Notes: generated by a model from the letters alone, not told the origin. Counted from the stretch's first letter, positions 35,833-47,010 are shown. The stretch: DNA of 64,000 bases from Prevotella melaninogenica ATCC 25845 (GCF_000144405.1 NC_014371.1:1086501-1150500), one strand, 5' to 3'. A program made the numbers and translations.

Positions 35833-36888
35833 CTATGTGTTTTCTCGAAATTTATCCTCTAACAATAGAATTCTTTCCCGCAGTTGGTCAAAAGTCAATG
35901 GATTCTCGTTATAAATGAATGATTCTATCATTGCTTTGTAATCATCTCGGAACAAATTTTCTATCTCTCCAGTAGGCCAGATCTTAATATTCTCTCGCTT
36001 ATCAGAGTCATAATCCACAGAACTGATATGATAGAATTTCTTGCGATGCTCTATGATACTTTTATAAAGTTCTGAGTCGTTGATAGCTGTTTCTGAATAG
36101 GTGTCCATCAATCTCTCCAAGTCATAAAGGTGACGGCTCATTCTTTCGCTTCTGGGCGACTTCTTCTGATATTCCTCATTAAGCAATAATGCCTTTTCCA
36201 AAAAAGTCCGGATAGGAAGTACCGTAGGAACAAAGCATTGGGTAGCATTATCCACTTCGTTAAAAGTATCATAAATCAGTGAAGTTAATGCTCGGTTTTC
36301 AAAAGGTTCATCCATAGACATACAGCTGATTTCGATTTTGACCTTTGGCTGAATGTATTCATTTGTTTCATCTAAGATGCTGGGATAGACAACATTCAGC
36401 ACTACTGGGTCACGGTCTGTATCAATAGGAATCTCAACACCGTCTTGTATGATACTCTTTACATTCTCGACGTAGAAATCTTTAGCTCCCAATTTTGCAA
36501 GTTGCTCATTTAACTCAGGAGAAAGTCGCTCGAAAATAACCTCCCTCGATGCCTTCCGCAAGCTTTTCAGTTGATTATTATTCTCGCACTTGGCAAAAGG
36601 ATATAGCTTCTGTTTTTCTTCCGTTTCAGTAAACCAACTTCTGCTAAGAGATATGTCTATATCCTCACTGAACCTTCTTAAATCAATGTTCTCCCATTTA
36701 CCTTTAGAAAGACTTGTTCCGCCTTTGAAAAGCAGGAACTCCGAAAATGACGTAGAGAAAAGTGCTTTGAGGGTAATCGTTACCCACCAGTCCTTCTCTA
36801 TAGCCAAGTCCTCTATATTTGTTCTCAATGCTGTATTCTGTACGATTGCGATACGCTCTTCGATTGTCTTATCTTGCCAAATGCTCAT
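35833..36888 (-). CDS. AbiEii-type nucleotidyltransferase toxin
   Basis: A 351-aa protein of the AbiEii/AbiGii toxin family. The nucleotidyltransferase core is seen as FKGGTSLSKGKW (about 54-65) and RRFSEDIDISLSR (about 71-83, D..D catalytic pair). SERMSRHLYDLERLMDTY (about 250-267) is a characteristic downstream helix carrying H-x2-D. Such toxins transfer nucleotides to cellular RNAs (for example tRNAs) and stop growth on phage infection, forming type IV-like abortive-infection modules. It overlaps its antitoxin gene by 20 bp, indicating translational coupling. The pair is autonomous between chromosomal genes. Confidence 0.88.
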   Translation of the reverse strand: MSIWQDKTIEERIAIVQNTALRTNIEDLAIEKDWWVTITLKALFSTSFSEFLLFKGGTSLSKGKWENIDLRRFSEDIDISLSRSWFTETEEKQKLYPFAKCENNNQLKSLRKASREVIFERLSPELNEQLAKLGAKDFYVENVKSIIQDGVEIPIDTDRDPVVLNVVYPSILDETNEYIQPKVKIEISCMSMDEPFENRALTSLIYDTFNEVDNATQCFVPTVLPIRTFLEKALLLNEEYQKKSPRSERMSRHLYDLERLMDTYSETAINDSELYKSIIEHRKKFYHISSVDYDSDKRENIKIWPTGEIENLFRDDYKAMIESFIYNENPLTFDQLRERILLLEDKFRENT

Positions 36889-37480
36889 ACTTTTCTATTA
36901 TTGGTTTTATATACTTGCGAACCCAGACTGGCGCTGTTGCCAAATCCGTTTTTATCTGTTGCTTTTCGGTTGAGTCAGAGATTAACTTCTCAATTCTATT
37001 TGTATCAGCAGAAGTTATGTTTGATTGCCCCTTTGCCTTGAGTGCTAAAACAAGTAATGGCATTAACTTGCTGTGATACGAATATGTGCTGGGAGTTCTG
37101 TGCTTCAGTCTTATTTTCTTGTTCCCTATAGTTATAGTCCTCGGCGATCCTGTTGTTAGATAGATTGCCTTCATCGGAACCTGTGTTGACAAACCAAGGG
37201 CGTTCAAAGCATATTCTCCTGTTGGTAGAATCTCCGCATTTTCATGTTCTGCGATCAGTTTTACAATCTTCTCTGCCGAAGGATATACATTGCCATAGTT
37301 AGTTACTATCGGCTTATAGTATATGCCTTTTGCGAGGCGTTCAAGAACACCAAAACCTTTCATCGTCGATAATAACTTACTGACATATTCATTATCAAAC
37401 TCAGCAAAGTCATTGACAAAGAAAACCGTTCCTGGTTCAGCTTCGTCTATCCGTTGTTTTATCTGTTCTTGAATGGTCAT
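36869..37480 (-). CDS. AbiEi-type antitoxin (DUF6088 family)
   Basis: A 203-aa protein with an N-terminal winged-helix DNA-binding region (IKQRIDEAEPGTVFFVNDFA ... VLERLAKGIYYKP, 1-55) and an antitoxin body with LPTGEYALNALGLSTQVPMKAIYLTTG (about 85-112) and KIRLKHRTP. These are the typical segments of AbiEi/DUF6088 proteins, which neutralise AbiEii without direct complex formation in studied cases and repress their own promoter. Upstream is a duplicated promoter/operator (37482-37630) with a palindromic half-site, consistent with autoregulation. Confidence 0.85.
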   Translation of the reverse strand: MTIQEQIKQRIDEAEPGTVFFVNDFAEFDNEYVSKLLSTMKGFGVLERLAKGIYYKPIVTNYGNVYPSAEKIVKLIAEHENAEILPTGEYALNALGLSTQVPMKAIYLTTGSPRTITIGNKKIRLKHRTPSTYSYHSKLMPLLVLALKAKGQSNITSADTNRIEKLISDSTEKQQIKTDLATAPVWVRKYIKPIIEKYEHLAR

Positions 37481-37481
37481 A

Positions 37482-37630
37482 TTAACATATTTTAGTCGGT
37501 AACTTTTGCAAAGTTATGGAAATTATCTGTCTTTTGCAACAATACCCCCTACTTTTTTGACTGTTTGGAGGTAAATTAAATGTTGTGCGTTAACATATTT
37601 TAGTCGGTAACTTTTGCAAAGTTATGGAAA
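37482..37630 (-). promoter_or_regulatory. Duplicated promoter/operator of the AbiE operon
   Basis: A perfect 41-bp direct repeat occupies 37482-37522 and 37590-37630. Each copy holds, on the minus strand, TAACTTTG (a -7 box; 37516-37509 and 37624-37617) inside a palindrome AACTTTGCAAAAGTT. The proximal copy has a TTG about 20 nt upstream and places the start site ~20 nt before the antitoxin ATG. The repeat probably supplies two antitoxin operators or two promoters. The rest of the gap to 37856 holds no gene, only a TGTCAC/GTGACA-type inverted motif at 37730-37795. Confidence 0.7.
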
Positions 37631-37856
37631 GCAATTCGCAATGAAAGAGGAATTAAAATTTCACAAGACATAGTACTGCCAACATCTAATGAGAGGTCGT
37701 GATATTATGAAAATCAACTTTGCTGTCACTTCTGTCACTTCTTGTATACTTATAATGCGTTGATTATAAGCATCTAAGGTAAAGTGTTAAAAGTGACAGG
37801 AAACGAAAATTAAACTTTATGTAGTGATAGGGGGGGTAATGGAGAAGGGACTTTTG

Positions 37857-39149
37857 CTACTTCTTTTGTAGGCTTGTCAGTAAGTCGGCAACCACGTAGC
37901 TGGAGCCACCAACGAAGATGAAGTCGGATTGGGCGGCATCATGAAGGGCGGCTTGGTAGGCATCAAGGACGGTTGGGAAGACCATTCCGTGTAGGTCGTA
38001 TTCGTCGGCTGTTGCGGCAACCTTCTCTGCAGGGAAGGCACGATGTGTACTTGGTTGTGTCCAATAGTAAATGGCATCATCAGGGAGCATGGACATGACA
38101 GCGTGAAGGTCTTTATCATCCACCATACCAAAGACAATGCGCTTCTGCTTACATTGTTGACGTTTGATTTGTTGGGAGAGGTAAGTCCATCCACCAACGT
38201 TGTGTCCTGTATCGCAAATGACCAACGGATTAGCCTGTAGTTTCTGCCATCTACCCATTAAACCCGTCAGTTCGCAAACATTGGCAAAGCCTTTAGCAAT
38301 ACTCTCTGCGTTCTTGATGACACCTTTATTATACAGTTGCATGACGGCTGTTAAGACCGTGTTGGCATTCTTCTCTTGATAGCTACCACCTAATTCGCCC
38401 ACAATATCGCCAAAAAAACGAGTCTGATAAGCGATACCACCATCGGGGTTAGGGCGAGAAGAAAGTATTGCAGGGATGTCTTCAGCAAAGACAATGAGTG
38501 CATCCTCTTTCTGTGCTTTTGCCTTGAAAACAATCTGCGTTTCAGGGACAGACTCACCAATAACGACGGGTACACGATGTTTGATAATACCAGCCTTCTC
38601 TGCTGCGATAGCTCCGAGCGTATTGCCGAGGAACTGGGTGTGATCGAGTGATATATTGGTGATAATCGATAAGATAGGAGTGATGATATTTGTGCAATCG
38701 AGTCTACCACCTAAGCCCACTTCAATGATAGCAATATCAACCTTCTGCTCAGCAAAGTGCTTGAAAGCTAAGGCTGTTGTGAGTTCAAAGAAAGAAGGGT
38801 GGAGTGGCTCAAAGAAGTTGCGTTCCTGTTCAACAAAGTCGATAACCTCCTGTTCAGATATCATTTTTCCATTGACTCTGATACGTTCGCGGAAGTCAAC
38901 GAGGTGAGGACTGGTATAGAGTCCGACCTTATATCCTTCAGCTTGGAGGATAGCTGCCAACGTGTGGGAGCATGAACCTTTTCCGTTGGTTCCTGCAACA
39001 TGAATGGAAAGGAAGTGGGTGTGTGGATGACCAAAGTGCTCGTCCAAAGCCTTTGTTGTCTCAAGTCCTTCTTTATAAGCAGATGCCCCGACGTGTTCGA
39101 AGACGGGTGTGCTGTTGAATAGATATTCTACGGTTTCTTGGTAGGTCAT
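37857..39149 (-). CDS. folC: Folylpolyglutamate synthase / dihydrofolate synthase
   Basis: A 430-aa Mur-ligase-family enzyme that adds L-glutamate to dihydropteroate and folates, using ATP. The P-loop is HVAGTNGKGSCSH (about 51-63). IIEVGLGGRLDCTN (about 143-156) is the FolC signature, and SLDHTQFLGNTLGAIAAEKAGI (about 168-190) is a second conserved block. The C-terminal domain has VICDTGHNVGGW (about 310-321). Length and motifs are normal. It is cytosolic. It lies downstream of dnaJ, separated by an array of octamer repeats, so it probably has its own promoter. Confidence 0.95.
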   Translation of the reverse strand: MTYQETVEYLFNSTPVFEHVGASAYKEGLETTKALDEHFGHPHTHFLSIHVAGTNGKGSCSHTLAAILQAEGYKVGLYTSPHLVDFRERIRVNGKMISEQEVIDFVEQERNFFEPLHPSFFELTTALAFKHFAEQKVDIAIIEVGLGGRLDCTNIITPILSIITNISLDHTQFLGNTLGAIAAEKAGIIKHRVPVVIGESVPETQIVFKAKAQKEDALIVFAEDIPAILSSRPNPDGGIAYQTRFFGDIVGELGGSYQEKNANTVLTAVMQLYNKGVIKNAESIAKGFANVCELTGLMGRWQKLQANPLVICDTGHNVGGWTYLSQQIKRQQCKQKRIVFGMVDDKDLHAVMSMLPDDAIYYWTQPSTHRAFPAEKVAATADEYDLHGMVFPTVLDAYQAALHDAAQSDFIFVGGSSYVVADLLTSLQKK

Positions 39150-39285
39150 GGGGGGGTAGGTGTTAGGTGGTGGGGGTTGGGTGTTGATGAAATGTAAGGA
39201 AACGATTTAGCCCCATTAGCCAAAGAAGTCTAATGGGGCATATAATCATTATCTCAATTTTGTTTGTAAACTCATTGCTTAATAA

Positions 39286-39391
39286 AAACTTGTTCACTTG
39301 TCAACTCGTTAAACTTGTTCACTTGTCAACTCGTTCACTTGTCAACTCATATAACTTGTTTACTCGTAAACTTGTTCACTCGTCAACTTGC
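39286..39391. repeat. Family C octamer array 1
   Basis: Degenerate 8-bp units of the type (T/C)GT-nn-ACT (AACTTGTT, CACTTGTC, AACTCGTT...) run without interruption up to the dnaJ stop codon. On the other strand the unit is AGTnnACR. Related arrays are at 48802-48965 and 60580-60910. A period of 8 cannot preserve a frame, so the array is non-coding. Confidence 0.85.
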
Positions 39392-40555
39392 TCAACTAAA
39401 CAGTTTCTTAAAGTTCTCGAAGATAGAGCGTTTAGTGCTGTTATCACCACGGAAGTTTTCGCTTTGGCGTAAGTCTTCGATGATTTTCTTCTCCTCTTTA
39501 TTCAACTCCTTTGGAACGTAAATACTGATGTGAACCACTAAATCGCCAGTACCGCTGCCATAACCTTGTACGGCTGGAAGACCCTTACCACGTAGGCGGA
39601 GCGTCTTACCTGGCTGTGTTCCTGGTTCAATCTTAATCTTTACATTGCTGCCATCAATGGTTGGGATATCCACCTGACCTCCTAAGGCAGCTGTTGGGAA
39701 ATCGAGCAAGAGATTATAGATGACGTTCTGTCCGTCACGAATGAAGGTGTCGTTAGGTTCCTCCTCGATATATACTTGGATATTACCAGCCACACCATTG
39801 TGTCTACCAGCATTACCCTTACCCGGAACATTGACCACCATACCTTCAGCAACACCCGCTGGTATGTTGATTTCAACGACTTCCTCGCCCTTTACAACGC
39901 CTTCACCATGACAGTGAGTACACTTGTTCTTAATGATAGTTCCCTCACCATTACATACGTGACAGGTTGTCTGGGTCTGCATCATACCAAAGATACTCTG
40001 CTGTGTACGGATTTCAACACCCGAACCATGACAGTTCTGGCAAGTCTCTGTTCCGCTACCCTCCTCAGCACCAGTGCCGTGGCAGTGTTCGCAAGGAATG
40101 TCTTTACGCACCTTAAACTTCTTGGTAACGCCCGTAGCAACCTCTTGTAACGACAGACGAACCTTTAAACGAAGGTCAGAGCCACGGTACTTAGGGGCTT
40201 GATGACCGCCACCTCCGAAGCCGCCAAATCCTCCGCCATGTCCGCCGAACACATCGCCAAACATAGAGAAGATATCGTCCATAGAGAAACCACCGCCTCC
40301 ACCGAAGGGACCACCACCACCAAAGCCACCGCCAGGAGCATCGAAACCAAACTGGTCATACTGTTGGCGTTTCTGTGGATCGTGCAGTACATCATAAGCC
40401 TCAGCAGCCTCTTTAAACTTTGCTTCAGCCTCAGGGTCATCCGGATTACGGTCAGGATGATACTTAATCGCAAGTTTTCTGTATGCTTTCTTTATTTCGT
40501 CTTCAGAGGCATTCTTGCTGACACCTAACACCTCATAGTAATCTCTTTTTGCCAT
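39392..40555 (-). CDS. dnaJ: Chaperone DnaJ
   Basis: A 387-aa Hsp40 co-chaperone that stimulates the DnaK ATPase. It has a J domain (1-70) with HPD at YHPDRNP, and a Gly/Phe-rich region (about 74-118). The zinc domain has four CxxCxGxG modules: [24 protein letters not shown] and CTHCHGEG (about 155-225). C-terminal substrate-binding β-domains follow. The architecture is full-length and standard. It follows grpE by 14 bp on the same strand, giving a grpE-dnaJ operon; dnaK is not in the window. Confidence 0.97.
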   Translation of the reverse strand: MAKRDYYEVLGVSKNASEDEIKKAYRKLAIKYHPDRNPDDPEAEAKFKEAAEAYDVLHDPQKRQQYDQFGFDAPGGGFGGGGPFGGGGGFSMDDIFSMFGDVFGGHGGGFGGFGGGGHQAPKYRGSDLRLKVRLSLQEVATGVTKKFKVRKDIPCEHCHGTGAEEGSGTETCQNCHGSGVEIRTQQSIFGMMQTQTTCHVCNGEGTIIKNKCTHCHGEGVVKGEEVVEINIPAGVAEGMVVNVPGKGNAGRHNGVAGNIQVYIEEEPNDTFIRDGQNVIYNLLLDFPTAALGGQVDIPTIDGSNVKIKIEPGTQPGKTLRLRGKGLPAVQGYGSGTGDLVVHISIYVPKELNKEEKKIIEDLRQSENFRGDNSTKRSIFENFKKLFS

Positions 40556-40569
40556 TCTTCCTTATGAAA

Positions 40570-41148
40570 TTATTGTCCGACAGCAACCTTTGCGTGACGG
40601 ATAACCTTGTCATTGAGCGTATAACCAGTCTGTACACAATCGATAACCTTGCCCTTCTTGTCATCGCCCATACCAGGAACCATAGCGATAGCCTCATGGT
40701 AATCGACATCGAAGTCAGCATTATCGGTCTCAATCTTGTTAACACCGAGTGTCTCCAAGGCCTTCAAAAACTTCTTATAGATAAGTTCATAACCTTCTTT
40801 AATTGCCTGTGGGTCCTCTGTCTTATCGGCAGTAGCACGCTCAAAGTCGTCAAGGATAGGCAGAATAGCAGCTACAGTCTTCTCACTTCCGTTGAGAATC
40901 AGTTCTGACTTCTCCTTCAGTGTACGTTTCTTGTAGTTCTCAAATTCGGCAACCAAACGGATATACTTGTCTTTCCACTGCTCAGCATCGTTCTGTGCAG
41001 CTACCAATGGGTCAAGTTCTTCCTCTGCAGGAGTCTCCTCTCCGTTAGCATCTTCCGCCTGTGCTTCAGCGTAGTTCTGGGTTGTTTCTTCGTTATTCAA
41101 CTCCAGCTCTTCGCCTTCAATCTTTATATTTTTCTCTTTCTTACTCAT
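40570..41148 (-). CDS. grpE: Nucleotide exchange factor GrpE
   Basis: A 192-aa protein that releases ADP from DnaK. It has an acidic, low-complexity N-terminus (1-50, many Glu), a long coiled coil (about 50-110, EQWKDKYIRLVAEFENYKKRTLKEK) and the C-terminal β-domain with the family signature around GVNKIETDNADFDVDYHEAIAMVPG and GYTLNDKVIRHAKVAVGQ. Length and sequence are normal. It is the first gene of the grpE-dnaJ operon. Confidence 0.96.
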   Translation of the reverse strand: MSKKEKNIKIEGEELELNNEETTQNYAEAQAEDANGEETPAEEELDPLVAAQNDAEQWKDKYIRLVAEFENYKKRTLKEKSELILNGSEKTVAAILPILDDFERATADKTEDPQAIKEGYELIYKKFLKALETLGVNKIETDNADFDVDYHEAIAMVPGMGDDKKGKVIDCVQTGYTLNDKVIRHAKVAVGQ

Positions 41149-41168
41149 AATTTTATTGCACTATTTGT

Positions 41169-41199
41169 CATGGCATACCCTTGCAAATAGTATGCCATG
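41169..41199. terminator. Hairpin between the ABC-F gene and grpE
   Basis: A perfect 10-bp stem (41169-41178 with 41190-41199) in the 62-bp gap. The T run is on the plus side only, so minus-strand termination after the ABC-F gene would be weak. It may instead affect grpE expression. Confidence 0.4.
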
Positions 41200-41210
41200 T
41201 TTTGACAATC

Positions 41211-42833
<1,623 letters not shown>

Positions 42834-42863
42834 CTAATACCTTATTATATAATAATTTGGCTG

Positions 42864-42894
42864 CAAAGTTACGATTTTTATTTCAAACGACAAA
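42864..42894 (-). promoter_or_regulatory. Promoter of the ABC-F gene
   Basis: On the minus strand, a -33 TTTG (42894-42891), a 19-nt spacer and a -7 TAACTTTG (42871-42864), about 37 bp before the start codon. Confidence 0.7.
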
Positions 42895-42904
42895 GAAACA
42901 AGTA

Positions 42905-43065
42905 GAACTTAACTTTGAACTTTGAACATTGAACATTGAACTTTATGATATGTACCTTTACTAACTACGAATTTCGCTAATTACGCTAATGCTTATTACG
43001 ATATAATTCGTGTCATTCGCGTAATTCGTAGTCGGTAAAAATTCGCGTAGATAACGATTGAAAAA
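42905..43065. repeat. TTGAACTTTGAAC array and AATTCGTAGT-type repeats
   Basis: 42907-42942 repeats AACTTTG/AACATTG units. 42963-43055 is a partly palindromic 'actacgaatt ... aattcgtagt' region like the 94-bp units at 49006. These lie in the divergent gap 42828-43893, which also holds family A copy 5 and the promoter at 43583, and no gene. Confidence 0.7.
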
Positions 43066-43170
43066 TCATTACATAATCTCGAATAAAACAGCTATAGATA
43101 AGGATAAAAACACAGATAAAAAGCAAGTCTGCAATCAACAGAAAATCAGTCAGTTATAAGTTTGCAACAT

Positions 43171-43270
43171 AAAAGGTGCTTAATTGGACTTCAAAAGGGC
43201 GTTAGTAAGGGTCTTAAAGGGCATCTTTTGCAAGTCAATTAGGCGTCTTTAAGAAGCTTAAAGAGCATGT
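43171..43270 (+). repeat. Family A dispersed repeat, copy 5 (plus orientation)
   Basis: A full-length copy with the variant 'gtcaattaggcgtctttaag' in its right part, which it shares with copy 7. The right flank (to 43310) also matches the flanks of copies 2 and 7. It sits in a divergent intergenic region. Confidence 0.85.
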
Positions 43271-43582
43271 ATTGGTTTTGAGTTGCACAAAAATAGTTTA
43301 CAAATATCAATGAGCATAAGAATCATTTGCTTGTAGAAAAAGGATAGACATAGTATATATTTGCTTTTAACTTGTAGTTTATCCCGCATTGTAAGGTCGC
43401 CTCATTAAGGATACTCATACCCTACAAGTGTATAAGTCTTTATTCTATTTCTAATCAATGCCCTTAACTTCAGACCCTTTTTAGCCTCATAACTTCGTAT
43501 TCTCACTACTTATAAGAGCTTGTTAGTCATAAAGAAAGCAAGTGAAAAAATAAAAAAAGTGAGGGCTGTTTTAATTAAAATC

Positions 43583-43613
43583 TTGCGAGATTGAAATTAT
43601 TTCAGTAATTTTG
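43583..43613 (+). promoter_or_regulatory. Promoter of the first peptide/fimbrillin cassette
   Basis: A -33 TTG (43583-43585), a 20-nt spacer and a -7 TAATTTTG (43606-43613). The predicted leader to the peptide ATG at 43894 is about 275 nt, long enough for post-transcriptional control. Confidence 0.65.
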
Positions 43614-43893
43614 CAACCAATAAAATTAAAATTGATTACTAAAAGGATGTAAGTTTGGGGATAAATATAATTAAGAACGAACAAAGCCTTGATATTAGAT
43701 AATAAGGTAAAAAGAGCAGTGTGAAACTGCATAAAGTTCTTCAATTAGGATAACAGAATAAGGATTAAAAACCAGTTCAATATCACCCATATACTCCCAC
43801 TTTTAAAGAGTGAGTGTAAACATTTTTACGTCCTACAAATTAAGAATAAGGATAATAAAATAAGTAAATAAATAGCATTTTATACCATAAGTT

Positions 43894-44118
43894 ATGAAAC
43901 AGAATAAGATTAAGATAGGTTATCAAGCACCCTATACAGAAGTAATTGTTATCAATAACGAAACTTTACTTGCAGAGAATTCATTTCCTGGTCAGCATAG
44001 ACCGGGTAATCACAAGAAAGGTCCTAATGCTAATAATGCAAAACAAGCACTTGAGTGGCTTGAGGTTGGTGATGAGGCTTCGTCAAGTAATGAACATACT
44101 TCATTGTGGGAAGATTAA
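43894..44118 (+). CDS. Short peptide with PYT...LLA motif, upstream of a fimbrillin-like gene
   Basis: A 74-aa peptide. The first 35 residues contain APYTEVIVINNETLLAENS; the rest is hydrophilic (PGNHKKGPNANNAKQ, acidic end). A PYT-x9/10-LLA-xx-S block is shared with the peptide at 46719, while the C-terminal parts are unrelated. This resembles a conserved leader joined to a variable core. There is no classic signal peptide. It lies 53 bp before the fimbrillin-like gene and after a ~275-nt leader. I know of many similar short ORFs in Prevotella but of no proven function. Confidence 0.65.
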   Translation: MKQNKIKIGYQAPYTEVIVINNETLLAENSFPGQHRPGNHKKGPNANNAKQALEWLEVGDEASSSNEHTSLWED

Positions 44119-44171
44119 TCAAAAGAGAGTTTTAATTAAATAAGTAATAAGCAAAAAAGACTATATTAATA

Positions 44172-45716
44172 ATGAGAAAACAGACTTTTAAGGTGCGCCT
44201 GCTATCATTAATAGCATTGTGTGGCATTGTAATGGTGTTTGCGTCTTGCTCTAATGAAGATGTAGCACAAAGCACTGTAGAAACAAACACTGAAAAGAAT
44301 AGCAACCTTACTTCATTCGTGACAGGTGCTGCTGCAACACGTACATCACTCAACTATGACAACGGTGCTTTCTTCTGGGAGGCTGGTGATCATATCTATG
44401 TAAAGGACGACAATGGAACATGGCAGAAGAGTCGCAATGCTCCAACAGAGAAGACTGCCAGCTTTAAGTTTATGGTTCCTGGTAAATACACTAACAGCAC
44501 AACTTATAAGGTATATTACCCTGGTAAGAATGGTCTTAACAACAACGTAACAATCTCTGGCACACAGAGTCAGGCACAGCCTAATAGCACCACACATATT
44601 GGTGAGGCAGGTGATTGTGGAACTGCAGATGCAACACGTAATGGCGGTGTGTTTAATTTCCGTCTCGATCACCAGGCTGCTATCCTCGTATTCCAGCCTT
44701 TTACAAACAACACAGCTGTAAAGAACTGTTACCTTACAAAGATAGAAGTAGAATCAGATAATGATATCACAGATACCTACACGCTTGATACCACAACGGG
44801 CGAATTGACGGGTACTGGTAGCGGTAAGACTATTACAATGACAACAAAGGGTAGCGGCTCTTATGCAAATGGTTTCTCTTTGAATACCAGCACAGCAGAT
44901 GTAAAAACCAATGGTGCCTATGTTGTTATTCGTCCAGGTACACACGCCTTGACTGTTCGTTATTGGATCAAGGACTATGTAACAAACGTTGAGGGTGCGA
45001 TTACTAAGACGTATGATTCGTTCAAATATGAGAAGAACGACTACTATGATATGACTGCCGATATCAATGTAACGGATTATGACGGTAGTAAGTATTACAT
45101 GTGGGATGCACAGAAGAATTACTGGAATGGCCATGAGTGGAACTCAGCTAACCCTTGGCAGCCTGTGCTTGCAAACAAAAGCAATCCAAATTACCCAGTT
45201 TCTGGTAGTAGCTACTTTCATAGGACTGGAGGATTCGGCCGTGAGGATGCTATGAACTCTTCTTGTAAGAATTTGCCTAATGCTAATGAGCTGGGATGGT
45301 ATGTAAAGAATGGTGATCCACGTTGGGATGATGATAAACTGTGGACAGCAATGGGACACTTATATAAGGGTGGTATATGGCTCCGCAATAAAGCATATAT
45401 CAACTTGATAACATCGTTCAATTCTGATCAAGGTCCAAGCTATCTGGATATGCGCGATAATTATGCAAGATTTGAAGTGACTCCTATTCAAGGTGCTCCT
45501 GTAGGTTATTTTGCAAGTAGATACTTCTTTTTACCTGCTTTGGGTAAATATAGTGACGGTTATTTGTCAAAAATTGGAGAGAGAGGATTTTATTGGTCAT
45601 CAAGTGCTTCTCCAGTTGACGAAACCTGGGCATACTCGTTGGAATTTAGCAAGAGTCAGGTCATTGTAAGCCCTACATCAAGTAATGATGGATATTACAT
45701 AGGTACTTTTGAGTAA
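44172..45716 (+). CDS. Fimbrillin-like lipoprotein with a FISUMP-like C-terminus
   Basis: A 514-aa protein with a lipoprotein signal (VMVFASC, Cys26). The N-terminal half resembles Bacteroidota fimbrillin-family proteins: TRTSLNYDNGAFFWEAGDHIYV, then a β-sandwich with FNFRLDHQAAILVFQPF. The C-terminal part (about 300-514) ends with GERGFYWSSSASPVDETWAY, the style of FISUMP (Fib_succ_major) domains, which sit at the ends of many surface lipoproteins. It is probably a pilus tip or surface adhesin component. It is preceded by the short peptide gene and followed by a structured terminator. Confidence 0.8.
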   Translation: MRKQTFKVRLLSLIALCGIVMVFASCSNEDVAQSTVETNTEKNSNLTSFVTGAAATRTSLNYDNGAFFWEAGDHIYVKDDNGTWQKSRNAPTEKTASFKFMVPGKYTNSTTYKVYYPGKNGLNNNVTISGTQSQAQPNSTTHIGEAGDCGTADATRNGGVFNFRLDHQAAILVFQPFTNNTAVKNCYLTKIEVESDNDITDTYTLDTTTGELTGTGSGKTITMTTKGSGSYANGFSLNTSTADVKTNGAYVVIRPGTHALTVRYWIKDYVTNVEGAITKTYDSFKYEKNDYYDMTADINVTDYDGSKYYMWDAQKNYWNGHEWNSANPWQPVLANKSNPNYPVSGSSYFHRTGGFGREDAMNSSCKNLPNANELGWYVKNGDPRWDDDKLWTAMGHLYKGGIWLRNKAYINLITSFNSDQGPSYLDMRDNYARFEVTPIQGAPVGYFASRYFFLPALGKYSDGYLSKIGERGFYWSSSASPVDETWAYSLEFSKSQVIVSPTSSNDGYYIGTFE

Positions 45717-45782
45717 CTTGCATTCTCATTCCTCTCTTTAAGAAACTTTCCTTCTTAAAGTTGCAGGTTAAGTAGATATAAT

Positions 45783-45855
45783 CTTGCCAACGCTCGTACA
45801 GCGTTGAGCTGTCTTCGGACAACTCAGTGAAGTGCGATTCGTTGGCAAGTTTTTG
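45783..45855 (+). terminator. Multi-branched terminator after the first fimbrillin-like gene
   Basis: An outer 10-bp stem (45783-45792 with 45840-45849) encloses at least one internal hairpin with a TTCG loop (TGAGCTGTC-TTCG-GACAACTCA) and is followed by a T-rich tail. It is more elaborate than an ordinary terminator. The remaining gap to 46718 is AT-rich and shows only the promoter at 46484. Confidence 0.65.
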
Positions 45856-46483
45856 TTTTATATCGTCTCATATAGCTCCGTAATATGTATATATGTGCGG
45901 CGTGGTCGTATTTATAAACACTGATATACGGATAAGAACTCCGTTCGATTAATTGGGGAATCTGATTCTTAAGTTGTGAAATATGCATAAGTTTGCATAT
46001 TAAGATATAAAGAAGTTTTTAAGCTTTCGTATAAAAAAGCTTGCAAGTTATATGCTTTTTAACATGGTTTCGTAGCTACTCACCCACCCTTTTACTGATT
46101 AAGTCAATTCTGATATTGACATTTTAAGATAAAAGAATTTAAGTTAATCCCATCCTCATAACCTGCATATTTATTACATAGGAAAGTCGTAGCACTTTAC
46201 TACTATCTTGATGAGAGAAAAGGTAAGCCTTTTATATCTCTTTTTAAACCAGCTTCTTACCCTAAGTAGCACCCGAAAAGTATATTTTTTACACTTTACA
46301 AACCAACTTCTTATGCTTAAAGGGGTTAAGCCTTGTTTCCTCGCTTAACTTATGTTGTATTTTGGTTGTGTTTTTTAGTTAGAATTTTTGCTTTTAAAAG
46401 TCTATTTAACACCGAATTTTACGTAATTTAAGAATGTCAGATTCGTAAATCTTTATTAGTTATTTTTATCAATAGAAATCTAA

Positions 46484-46511
46484 TTGTGTATACGTTTTTT
46501 GTATATCTTTG
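46484..46511 (+). promoter_or_regulatory. Probable promoter of the second peptide/fimbrillin cassette
   Basis: A -7 TATCTTTG (46504-46511) with a TTG at 46484-46486 (17-nt spacer, shorter than ideal). The leader to the peptide start is about 200 nt. Confidence 0.5.
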
Positions 46512-46718
46512 CTTCGTCAAACTTTATGTTACACTTAAAAAAATGCGTTTAGTATATCTGGATTTTGCGTATAATACCTCTTATATATAAGGAGAGATTT
46601 TCGTAAGTTAACTTGCTATATCTTGTTACATCTTCAGATAGAACTTGACTCGAAAAAATGTATATATATAAAACCTATTATTCATAAAAATTAAAATTGA
46701 AATAACCAAAAAACAAAA

Positions 46719-46973
46719 ATGTATATGAAGAATTATTTGAAACCGTACACAGCGTGTACAAAAGTTGAGAGTGAAGGTTACTTGTTAGCAGGAACCGGTA
46801 GTGCAGGAAATGGTGGTTTCACTTCTGGTGGCGGTAATCAAGGTGGTGGTAATCAAGGTGGTGAAAACAAAGGAGGTGGCGGATGTAATGATTGTGATAA
46901 CACAAAAAATCATACTAAGTCTGCTCCAAGTTCAGTAACAAATGGATTCTTTTTCAGTTCTGGCGGCGAATAA
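46719..46973 (+). CDS. Short Gly-rich peptide with PYT...LLA motif, upstream of a fimbrillin-like gene
   Basis: An 84-aa peptide (second Met at 46725 is equally likely as start). The N-terminus KNYLKPYTACTKVESEGYLLAG carries the same PYT-x9/10-LLA block as the peptide at 43894. It is followed by a Gly/Asn/Gln-rich region with three GGGNQ-type units, a CNDC motif and a Ser/Phe tail. It lies 37 bp before the second fimbrillin-like gene. The constant N-terminus with a freely changing remainder suggests a processed or exported peptide; this is inference. Confidence 0.65.
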   Translation: MYMKNYLKPYTACTKVESEGYLLAGTGSAGNGGFTSGGGNQGGGNQGGENKGGGGCNDCDNTKNHTKSAPSSVTNGFFFSSGGE

Positions 46974-47010
46974 AAAGCATTTGTTGATTAATTACTAAAA
47001 ACTTAAAAAC

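Noticed and set aside
39286-39391. Octamer arrays as CRISPR or coding repeats
   Set aside because: The units are contiguous with a period of 8; there are no spacers and no frame.
43894-44118. Classical bacteriocin with double-glycine leader
   Set aside because: There is no GG/GA processing site in the right place and no ABC peptidase-transporter nearby.
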